Shown here in pieces: positions 1 to 5,731 of a stretch of 10,991 nt of DNA. Under the pieces are notes generated by a model. That model was not told where the DNA came from. It did no database searches and saw nothing but the letters and a program-made list of their open reading frames with translations. Positions within the stretch are counted from its first letter, which is position 1; the number at the start of each line of letters is the position of its first letter. The translations under genes were made by a program, and so were the position numbers. The stretch is from contig DLGU01000188.1 in NCBI GenBank assembly GCA_002482865.1, positions 24,455-35,445 on the forward strand, in the 5' to 3' direction. Source of the DNA: Porphyrobacter sp. UBA7686. Lineage in GTDB: Bacteria; Pseudomonadota; Alphaproteobacteria; Sphingomonadales; Sphingomonadaceae.

Positions 1-61
1 CCGTCACGGGTGCGGTGACAGGCTCTAGGCGCGGCGCGGCGATTGTGTCATCCTGACCGCG

Positions 62-796
62 ATGGCGTTGTTTGAAGCCCTTGTCGTCCTTCATGTCGCC
101 ACCGGAGCGCTGGGGCTGACGGCGTTCTGGGGGCCGATCGTCACGCGCAAAGGTGCCACCAAACACCGCAGGTGGGGCCGCGCGACGTGTTACGGCTTTC
201 TGGGCGCCGGCGCACTCGCCATCGCGATGGCGCTGCTGTCGCTCTACGGGCCCGACCATCGCCACCCCGAAGTCACTGACCGCGCGCTGTATGAAGGCTT
301 GTTCGGGTGGATGATGCTGTACCTTGGCGTGCTCACCATCGGCTTTGTCGACTATGGACTCGCCGTGGTGCGGCACAGCCGCGACCGGCGGGCGCTGCGT
401 TCGGCCCGGTATCAGGCGATGATCGCCGCTGTGGTAATCTCGGGTGCGTGGTGTGGGATTTACGGCTCCCGGGTCGGGCATCCGCTCATGATGCTGGTCG
501 CCTTCATCGGGATCGTCGCCATGCTGATCCAGCAGCGATATATCTGGCGCAAGGATGATCCGCCGCGCACGACATACGTCGGCGAGCATTTCCGCGCGCT
601 GATCGGCATGGGCATTTCGGCCTATACCGCCTTCCTTTCGGTCGGGCTGATCCGGCTGATCCCCGAACACGTGTTCAACCCGCTGATCTGGGCGGGGCCG
701 AGCATCATTGGGGTGAGCCTGATCCTCTACTTCACCGTGAAGGGCAAACGCACCGCCACCGGCACAAGCTCAGGACCGCGCCCACATCCGCAGTAG
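62..796 (+). CDS. DUF2306-like multi-pass inner-membrane protein
   Basis: A 244-residue hydrophobic protein with about seven predicted membrane segments (roughly residues 3-27, 42-63, 79-103, 119-136, 141-158, 183-200 and 209-227). The N-terminus has H11, then G15 and G18, then W23, followed by a basic motif KGATKHRRWGR (30-40). This arrangement of a His in helix 1 and a KG...HRR.GR cytoplasmic loop resembles the uncharacterised DUF2306 family. The family has no established reaction; the conserved His residues (H11, H35, H176) could suit cofactor or metal binding, but that is a guess. I see no convincing Shine-Dalgarno before the ATG at 62, so the start is moderately secure. The 3' end overlaps the convergent piuC gene by 27 bp. 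The first 61 bases of the window hold only a short inverted repeat (GTCAC at 3-7, GTGAC at 15-19) and no gene. Confidence 0.75.
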   Translation: MALFEALVVLHVATGALGLTAFWGPIVTRKGATKHRRWGRATCYGFLGAGALAIAMALLSLYGPDHRHPEVTDRALYEGLFGWMMLYLGVLTIGFVDYGLAVVRHSRDRRALRSARYQAMIAAVVISGAWCGIYGSRVGHPLMMLVAFIGIVAMLIQQRYIWRKDDPPRTTYVGEHFRALIGMGISAYTAFLSVGLIRLIPEHVFNPLIWAGPSIIGVSLILYFTVKGKRTATGTSSGPRPHPQ

Positions 797-1447
797 GTTG
801 GCCATGGTCTTGTCCAGCGTCAGCAGCTCGGCCGACTGGGCGGGCAATTGTTGGCGGAGCGCGGTGCGCAGGTTTTCGAGATCGAACAGCATCTCGCGCT
901 GCGCCGGATCGGCGACCGTGCTTTCGATCCAGCCGATGCAAACGATCCGCGTGCCTTTGGTCACCGGCTTGACCTCGTGGATGCTGCCCGAGGGATAGAG
1001 CACCAAATTGCCCGCCTCGCCCTTCAACTCCTGCGTCATGCCTGCGGCGTGGATCACAAGCTCGCCGCCCTCGTATTCGCCGGGCGGAGTCAAGAACAGC
1101 GTGAAGGAAAGATCGGTGCGCAACCGCTGCGCGCCCCGACCCATCAGCGCATTGTCGACATGGGCGCCATACTTTCCGCCCACGCCCGTCCTGCTGATGA
1201 TCACCGGCGAGAACCGGCGCGGCTGCGCGGCGGCCTTCACGACCATATTGTCCGAAACCAGCTGAGACAGCTCGTCCTGCAAGGCCCGGCCCGCGGGTGA
1301 GTTCATCGCCGCCTGCTCGTTTCGTTTCACCTGCCGCGCGACCGATCCTGCGGTCTCGCGCCCGTCGCGCCATGTCAGCATCGCGATCCGCTCGGCAATG
1401 GCGGCGCGGTGGTCGGCATCTTCGAGCACGTTGATGACAAGGATCAT
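770..1447 (-). CDS. piuC: PiuC/YbiX-type Fe(II)- and 2-oxoglutarate-dependent hydroxylase (PKHD-type)
   Basis: This 225-residue protein matches the PiuC/YbiX family in length and motifs. The double-stranded beta-helix core has the iron triad H96-x-D98 (in YGAHVDNALMG) and H157 (in YPSGSIHEVKPV). R167 (in KGTR) is placed to bind the 2-oxoglutarate carboxylate. GGEL (127-130) and the YPS..H segment are further family hallmarks. The protein is cytoplasmic, with no signal peptide. Family knowledge: PiuC genes often sit next to siderophore or iron TonB-dependent receptors and are iron-repressed; the substrate is generally unknown. Here it is the last gene of a receptor-DUF6607-piuC cassette, 99 nt downstream of the DUF6607 gene with a hairpin in the gap. 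The Shine-Dalgarno before the ATG is weak. Its final 27 bp overlap the convergent upstream gene. Confidence 0.92.
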   Translation of the reverse strand: MILVINVLEDADHRAAIAERIAMLTWRDGRETAGSVARQVKRNEQAAMNSPAGRALQDELSQLVSDNMVVKAAAQPRRFSPVIISRTGVGGKYGAHVDNALMGRGAQRLRTDLSFTLFLTPPGEYEGGELVIHAAGMTQELKGEAGNLVLYPSGSIHEVKPVTKGTRIVCIGWIESTVADPAQREMLFDLENLRTALRQQLPAQSAELLTLDKTMANLLRMWARS

Positions 1448-1486
1448 GGGTCCGCTCTAACGCTTGGGCCGCCACCCAGCAAGAAG

Positions 1487-1521
1487 GCCGGCGGGAAGCG
1501 AGGACACAGCTTCCCGCCGGC
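1487..1521 (-). terminator. Strong intergenic hairpin between the DUF6607 gene and piuC
   Basis: The arms GCCGGCGGGAAGC (1487-1499) and GCTTCCCGCCGGC (1509-1521) form a perfect 13-bp stem with a 9-nt loop, 26 nt past the DUF6607 stop codon. On the minus strand the stem is followed by CTTCTTGC, which is only a weak U-tract. It could be a leaky intrinsic terminator that lowers piuC expression relative to the receptor. It could equally be an mRNA-stabilising 3' structure for the upstream part of the transcript. Confidence 0.6.
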
Positions 1522-1546
1522 AGGGGCACCGAGGATTGGGGGATGC

Positions 1547-2548
1547 TTAGCCGCCCTTGCGGGACGTGCCTTCCTCGATCAGCGCCAGCGCCTTGGCGCT
1601 TGCGGCTTCGGGCGTCTGCTTGCCGTCCTTGATTGCGTCGGCGAGCAGCATCAGTTCATTGGCGATGGTGGTACCGGCACTGGCTTCCTGCGCGATGCGG
1701 ATACCGCCATTGGCTTCGGCGACGGCGTCCCACTTGCCGCGCACAGCGTCCCAATATCCCTTGGTCTTGGCCCAATAGGTCTCGGCCGCGGCGACGTTGT
1801 AGCCGTTGAAGCGCTCATAGGTGTTGAGGACATATTCCTGCACCACCGGCGCGGCCTCGCCCCCGTCCTTGGGCGTCACCATCTTGGTGTTGTCCTGCCA
1901 GTGGATCCACCCGGTCGGGGTCAACTGGTGGCGGTTGATACCCATGTAATGGTCGTAGACCGGATTGCGGATCGCATCGCGCCGGGCGAGCGGGCGGGCC
2001 GTCCAGTTGGAACGCCAGCGGCGGATGCCCTGCGTCGTCTCCCACTCGCCCCACCCGGCGTAACGCGGGCTGTCATCGACCTGATACACCGTCTGCGACC
2101 AGCGCCCGGCGCGCATCTTTTCCGGCACGGCGGTCAATTCCCAAGTGTCACCGCCGGTGAAGGCGAGGATTTTTTCGGGCTGATATTCCCAGTCCTGCCG
2201 CCAGTGCTTGACGACATAGGGATTGGCGTCGTCCCCCGTCACCAACAGGTGCTGGAGCACGATGCGGGTGCCCGTGTCCTCAATCACGCGGACGCTTTCG
2301 TAGCCCCCGGAAATCTTGCGCTCCAAGGGGGTGTAGCCCTCCATCCACGGGGTCGATTCCTGCATGTCGAAGGTGACTTTGAAGTCCCCCGCCATCGCAA
2401 GGATGGTCTGGCGGTCTTCCTCGAAAGCAGCCTTGGCGACCTCGGCGGTCTGGACAATCGGGCCATCGGCCAGCGCCGGAGCGGGCACTGCGGCCAGCGC
2501 GAGCGCAGCGAGGCCGGATGCGAACAGGGTTTTGGTCAGTCGGTTCAT
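1547..2548 (-). CDS. Secreted DUF6607 family protein in an iron-uptake cassette
   Basis: A 333-residue exported protein. The start is set at the ATG at 2548 because GGAGG (2558-2554) lies 5 nt ahead of it. An in-frame ATG at 2560 overlaps that Shine-Dalgarno and would add only MEDP. Residues 1-27 form a signal peptide (MNRLTKT, a hydrophobic stretch, then APALA before D28). The mature part is rich in Trp, Tyr and His. The most distinctive block is about residues 179-223, with NWTARPLARRD, then YDHYMGINRHQLTPTGW and HWQDNTKM (H200, H207 and H216 within it). An earlier block is KHWRQDWEYQP (114-124). The C-terminus (about 255-333) is probably helical. I recognise this as DUF6607, known mainly as a neighbour of TonB-dependent receptors; its function is not established. 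It follows the receptor gene by 18 nt, so the two are almost certainly co-transcribed and perhaps translationally coupled. A periplasmic or outer-membrane-associated partner of the receptor is an inference. Confidence 0.85.
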   Translation of the reverse strand: MNRLTKTLFASGLAALALAAVPAPALADGPIVQTAEVAKAAFEEDRQTILAMAGDFKVTFDMQESTPWMEGYTPLERKISGGYESVRVIEDTGTRIVLQHLLVTGDDANPYVVKHWRQDWEYQPEKILAFTGGDTWELTAVPEKMRAGRWSQTVYQVDDSPRYAGWGEWETTQGIRRWRSNWTARPLARRDAIRNPVYDHYMGINRHQLTPTGWIHWQDNTKMVTPKDGGEAAPVVQEYVLNTYERFNGYNVAAAETYWAKTKGYWDAVRGKWDAVAEANGGIRIAQEASAGTTIANELMLLADAIKDGKQTPEAASAKALALIEEGTSRKGG

Positions 2549-2553
2549 GGGGT

Positions 2554-2558
2554 CCTCC
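2554..2558 (-). promoter_or_regulatory. Ribosome binding site fixing the DUF6607 start
   Basis: GGAGG on the minus strand, 5 nt before the ATG at 2548. It lies inside the 18-nt gap after the receptor stop codon and overlaps the alternative upstream ATG (2560), which argues against that longer start. Confidence 0.75.
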
Positions 2559-2566
2559 ATTCAGGT

Positions 2567-4819
2567 TCAGAAGCGGTAGCTGGCCGAAAGGCTGAGGTTG
2601 CGGCCCGGGCGGGTAAAGGAATCGGCGATGCCCGCGTCCGCGACGCTGAGGCCGCGCACATCGGACCACAGGGCGTAAGTCTCGTCGGTCAGATTGAAGA
2701 GGCCGGCGCGCAGCTTCAGCCGCTCGGTCACGGCGTAGAAGGCGGTGAGGTCGAGGATCGTGGACGCGTCGGGCCGCACGAACAGATCGTCGCCATTGGC
2801 CGCGCGCTCCAGATCATTGGCGCCCTTGCGGGCATTGTGGGTGAGGATCAACTCGCCCCCGAACCTGCCCGAAGGTGCGCGGTAGCCCACGCCTGCGATC
2901 ATGTTGAACGGATCAATCGTGTCGAGCGGCGTGCGGCTGCCATCAGGCGCAATCACATCGCCATTGGCATAGGCCAGCGCGACCCGTGCATTCCAGCCGC
3001 TGTCCAGCTTCACCTCGCCGCGCGCTTCCAGCCCTTCAATTTCCACCGCGTCGAAATTGACGAACTGGTAAATCGCCGGATCTTGCGGAGTGAAGCTGCC
3101 GCTCACCACCTGCTGGCTGATGAAGTTGTCATAATCGCCCTTGAAACCGGTCACCTGGAGCGAGAAAACCTCGCCCACATAACGCGCGCCAACCTCCCAG
3201 CTTTCGCTGGTTTCAGGCCGCAGATCGGGGTTGGGGATCGAGGTGTAGCCGCCCGCGATGAACTCGAAGAAGTTGTTCACCTGGCTTGGCGTCGGCGCGA
3301 GGAAGCCTTGCGCGTAATTGCCGAACAGGATCACCTCGGGCGCAAGCTTTACCGTGACGCCCAGCTTGGGGGAGAAGCGGCTGTCGCTCTGGCCCGAGGC
3401 GGTGAAGGTCGGGAGCAGCGGGTCTTCAGTCGGGTTGAGATCGTAGAAGTCGAACCGCAGCGCCGGGAACAGCGTCACCGCGCCATCGAGCAGTCCGATC
3501 TCGTCGGCGACGAACAGCCCCCCCAGCGTGAAATCGGTCGCCGGGAAAGCCCGGGTCGGGAAAGTCTCGCCCCGCCCCGGCACCGTGCCGCTGCGCAAGC
3601 CTTCCTGCCGGGTCCAGCTGACATCGCCGCCGATTGCGACGCGGTGCGCCATGCCGCCGAGGTCGAAGCCTGAGCGCACCTCGCCCGCAGCGCCGTAAAC
3701 GCGGTTTTCGAAGGTGTTTAGCCGCTCGCGATCGGGCGCAGGTGTCGCGGTGAGCGTGGTCCGCTCCTCCAACGCAAACTGCCGGTCTTCGGCGTCCTGC
3801 CAGTAGGCCGAGAGAAAAGCGTATTCGATCGCGTCCTCGGGCGAACCTTCAAAGGTCCAGTCGAGCGAGGCGCGCAGCCGCTCGGTCGTGTCGCGGGCGT
3901 TGAGGGCGTCCACGGTCCACACCGGATTGGGGCCAAAGGTGAACGCCGGGCCGAGGCCGGTCAGCACCTGCGTCTCCACCGCGCTGTCGAGATATTCGCC
4001 CGTCAGGCGGACGCGGTGCGGGCCATTCTCCCACACCAGCTTAGCCAGCACCGCATCGCTGCGCCCGTCCTGCGGGTTGGGCGCGGTGCGGGTGCGGCCT
4101 GTGCCCTCGGTAGTGCCCTGATTGTCGAGTTCACTGAAATCGCGGCGGGTATAGGCCGCCATCGCCGACCAGTTGCCGGTCTGGCCGGCCAGCGTTGCGG
4201 TCTGGGCGAATTCATTGTCGTCGCTCGAATATTGCGAGGAGACGAAGCCGCCAATGCTGGCGCCTGCGATAATATCGGCCGGGTCGGAGGTGACGAAGCT
4301 GATCGCACCCGCCAGCCCGTCTGAACCATAGAGGGCCGAGGCCGGACCGCGCAGGATCTCGACCTGCTTCACGAGGCTGACATCGGCGGACCCGCCACGC
4401 CCGGCGTCTTGTGGGCCGAAGCTGAAGCCCTGCGGCGCGCGGATGCCGTCGACCTGGACCAGCACCCGGTTGCCGCCGATCCCGCGCACGGTGAAGCCTT
4501 CGTTGCGCGCCCTTCCCGTCGCCCCGATCGCCGCACCGAAGCGGGCGGGCGCGCGGCGGACCGAGACGCCGGGTTCGAACCGGACCAGGTCCTTGATGTC
4601 GGTTGCGAGCTGGTCGGCGATCTCTTGGTCGGTGATGATTGTAACGGTGGCGGGCGCTTCTTCCTGCAACACAGGCGTGCGGGTGGCGGTGACCGTGATC
4701 CGCCCGGTCTGCTGCTGCGCTTCTGCCTCGGCGTCGACGGAGAGATCCTCGGCCGCAGCGGGTACGGCGAGCAGGGCGAGGGGGGGGGCGGAGAGGGCAA
4801 GTTTGTTGATAAGGTACAC
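2567..4819 (-). CDS. TonB-dependent outer-membrane receptor, haemoglobin/transferrin/lactoferrin type
   Basis: A 750-residue outer-membrane receptor that would import an iron-bearing ligand using TonB-ExbB-ExbD energy. The start is a GTG. Residues 1-23 form a signal peptide ending PAAA before E24. A TonB-box-like stretch, RITVTATRTP (40-49), is followed by a plug domain (about 52-180) containing VRGIGGNRVLVQVDGIR and VEILRGPASALYGSDGLAGAI. The remainder is a 22-strand barrel ending in the aromatic residue F750 (SASYRF). In the barrel, GFLAPTPSQVNN (505-516) and NPDLRPETSESWEVG (530-544) correspond to the FRAP and NPxL boxes of haem/haemoglobin receptors. The protein has only three His (268, 392, 661) and none in the FRAP-NPxL loop, so the ligand may not be haem. 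The GTG is the only usable start in frame after a TAA about 60 nt upstream. A C9 tract (4780-4788) sits in the signal-peptide region. Two Fur-like palindromes lie 50-96 nt upstream. It is first in the cassette with the DUF6607 gene and piuC. Confidence 0.88.
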   Translation of the reverse strand: MYLINKLALSAPPLALLAVPAAAEDLSVDAEAEAQQQTGRITVTATRTPVLQEEAPATVTIITDQEIADQLATDIKDLVRFEPGVSVRRAPARFGAAIGATGRARNEGFTVRGIGGNRVLVQVDGIRAPQGFSFGPQDAGRGGSADVSLVKQVEILRGPASALYGSDGLAGAISFVTSDPADIIAGASIGGFVSSQYSSDDNEFAQTATLAGQTGNWSAMAAYTRRDFSELDNQGTTEGTGRTRTAPNPQDGRSDAVLAKLVWENGPHRVRLTGEYLDSAVETQVLTGLGPAFTFGPNPVWTVDALNARDTTERLRASLDWTFEGSPEDAIEYAFLSAYWQDAEDRQFALEERTTLTATPAPDRERLNTFENRVYGAAGEVRSGFDLGGMAHRVAIGGDVSWTRQEGLRSGTVPGRGETFPTRAFPATDFTLGGLFVADEIGLLDGAVTLFPALRFDFYDLNPTEDPLLPTFTASGQSDSRFSPKLGVTVKLAPEVILFGNYAQGFLAPTPSQVNNFFEFIAGGYTSIPNPDLRPETSESWEVGARYVGEVFSLQVTGFKGDYDNFISQQVVSGSFTPQDPAIYQFVNFDAVEIEGLEARGEVKLDSGWNARVALAYANGDVIAPDGSRTPLDTIDPFNMIAGVGYRAPSGRFGGELILTHNARKGANDLERAANGDDLFVRPDASTILDLTAFYAVTERLKLRAGLFNLTDETYALWSDVRGLSVADAGIADSFTRPGRNLSLSASYRF
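4780..4788 (-). repeat. Homopolymer C9 tract in the receptor signal-peptide region
   Basis: Nine consecutive G on the plus strand read as C9 in the coding strand, spanning codons GCC CCC CCC CTC (residues 11-14, APPL). One added or lost base would shift the GTG-initiated frame. An insertion of one base would instead put an ATG at 4830 in frame with the mature receptor. It may be a slippage site or a sequencing trouble spot. Confidence 0.8.
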
Positions 4820-4868
4820 GCGGAGGGCATCCTGCTGGGGGAGTGAACGAACCCCAGCCTGATGTTCT

Positions 4869-4889
4869 TATTGCGAATGAGAGTCAATA
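4869..4889. promoter_or_regulatory. Fur-box-like palindrome 1 upstream of the receptor
   Basis: A 21-bp imperfect palindrome with outer arms TATTG and CAATA around CGAATGAGAGT. The GAATGAGA core and A/T-rich symmetry resemble Fur-type operators, and the site lies 50-70 nt upstream of the receptor's GTG start. It does not resemble the TTTAGAA-type Irr motif. The identity of the regulator is inferred. Confidence 0.6.
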
Positions 4890-4894
4890 AGGAA

Positions 4895-4915
4895 TGCGAA
4901 TAAGAATCTTTCGCA
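4895..4915. promoter_or_regulatory. Fur-box-like palindrome 2 upstream of the receptor
   Basis: A 21-bp site with perfect outer arms TGCGAA (4895-4900) and TTCGCA (4910-4915) around TAAGAATCT. Its centre is 26 bp from that of palindrome 1, and both share the TGCGAAT half-site in the same orientation. Together they make a tandem operator in the 136-bp gap between the TetR gene and the receptor. I could not assign -35 and -10 boxes with confidence, but the A/T-rich stretch 4861-4920 is the only likely promoter region. Confidence 0.6.
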
Positions 4916-4955
4916 ATTTACATGCGGTGCTCCGCCAATGCCGGATCCCCCACCT

Positions 4956-5609
4956 TTACCGCCGCAGCACCCCCTCAGCGAGCAGCCGGTTCACCCCGGC
5001 CGCGACCTCATCCGGCGACATTTCCGCGCCGCCCCACACCACGTAGCGCAAGCCAACGAACACGTTCATTCCCATCATCGCCCAGGCCTCAAGCTCTCCC
5101 AGCCCCTCGCGGAACTCGCCCCCAGCAGCGCCGGCCCGCAAGCGGTCAGCGATGCGGGCGGCGATGGTTTCGTAGTGCTGGCGGTAGCTTGCCGGATCGA
5201 CGAATTCGGCTTCGTCGATAATCCGATAGACCTCCTTGTGCTCGGCTGCGAAGCGCAGGAACGCCGCCAGCGCCGCGCGCTCGATCTCGAGCGGCCCCAT
5301 GCCTTCGTGCAAGGCCGAGCGCGCGCTGGTGCGCACCTTCTCGCTCATGTCGGCGACCAATGCGCGGAACAAGGCGTCCTTGCTGTCGAAGTATGTGTAG
5401 AAGCTCCCCAGCGCCACACCCGCCCGCCGCGTGATTGAGCTGACCGAGGCTTCGTGGAAGCCCTTCTCGCCAAACTCCTCCGCCGCCGCATCCAGCAGCT
5501 TGCGCAAGGTCCGCCGCCCGCGCTCGGTGCGCGGCGTCTTGGCGTCGCCGCACGCGGCATCAGCCACCCCTGATGCGACTTTGGTCGCGCTGCTCTGAGT
5601 GTTGCTCAT
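4956..5609 (-). CDS. TetR/AcrR family transcriptional regulator
   Basis: A 217-residue cytoplasmic repressor-type protein. Residues 1-26 are a low-complexity N-terminal extension. The TetR DNA-binding domain spans about 33-80, with the helix-turn-helix and its typical tail in VSSITRRAGVALGSFYTYF (56-74) followed by DSKDALF. The C-terminal half (about 90-217) is an all-helical ligand-binding and dimerisation domain of normal length. The start at 5609 is supported by GGAGGGAGT (5623-5615) with good spacing. It is transcribed divergently from the TBDR gene at 5732, with 122 bp between the start codons. TetR regulators usually control the divergent neighbour and themselves, so it probably represses this receptor until a ligand is sensed. 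The iron-type receptor downstream on the same strand is separated by 136 bp with its own Fur-like sites and is less likely to be its target. Confidence 0.92.
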   Translation of the reverse strand: MSNTQSSATKVASGVADAACGDAKTPRTERGRRTLRKLLDAAAEEFGEKGFHEASVSSITRRAGVALGSFYTYFDSKDALFRALVADMSEKVRTSARSALHEGMGPLEIERAALAAFLRFAAEHKEVYRIIDEAEFVDPASYRQHYETIAARIADRLRAGAAGGEFREGLGELEAWAMMGMNVFVGLRYVVWGGAEMSPDEVAAGVNRLLAEGVLRR

Positions 5610-5640
5610 CAGCTACTCCCTCCACGCTTTCGGTAGGCGG

Positions 5641-5662
5641 CACAAGACTCGTGCACAAGTCT
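5641..5662. promoter_or_regulatory. Imperfect direct repeat in the TetR/receptor intergenic region
   Basis: CACAAGACT (5641-5649) and CACAAGTCT (5654-5662) match at 8 of 9 bases with a 13-bp period. The same segment also reads as an inverted repeat, AGACT (5645-5649) and AGTCT (5658-5662). It could be a regulator-binding site, possibly for the adjacent TetR. Confidence 0.35.
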
Positions 5663-5689
5663 AAACTTGAAAGGTGGTTCAACTTTCAA
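5656..5689. promoter_or_regulatory. Nested palindromes, candidate TetR operator
   Basis: Two inverted repeats abut and overlap. CAAGT-CTAA-ACTTG spans 5656-5669. TTGAAAG (5667-5673) and CTTTCAA (5683-5689) are perfect 7-bp arms with a 9-bp spacer. The second palindrome covers the putative -35 box of the plus-strand receptor promoter, where a repressor would be expected to bind. Assignment to the adjacent TetR is inferred from position. Confidence 0.45.
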
Positions 5690-5695
5690 TATTGG
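5667..5695 (+). promoter_or_regulatory. Putative sigma-70-type promoter of the second receptor
   Basis: TTGAAA (5667-5672) and TATTGG (5690-5695) are separated by 17 bp, about 40 nt upstream of the receptor ATG at 5732. The -35 box coincides with the left arm of a palindrome. A minus-strand promoter for the TetR gene may use the other arm: TTGAAA (5689-5684), 18 bp, then TTTAGA (5665-5660), though this -10 match is poor. Only sequence resemblance supports either. Confidence 0.4.
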
Positions 5696-5731
5696 TTGCA
5701 GCCACAAGAGGGCCAGGAGAGGAAACACCCC

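Noticed and set aside
1409..3673. Very long plus-strand open frame (754 codons) opposite the DUF6607 and receptor genes
   Set aside because: It is antisense to two genes with clear signal peptides and family motifs. Its translation is Arg/Gly/Ala/His-rich with no domain; GC-rich codon bias leaves the opposite strand open.
4369..4887. Alternative minus-strand frame starting upstream of the receptor, including the ATG at 4830
   Set aside because: Its Pro/Ser/Arg-rich translation matches nothing and overlaps the receptor plug. It matters only as the frame that a slip in the C9 tract could join.
5573..5731. Upstream extension of the second receptor's reading frame
   Set aside because: It would add 53 residues ahead of an obvious signal peptide, overlap the TetR gene and swallow the promoter and Shine-Dalgarno.
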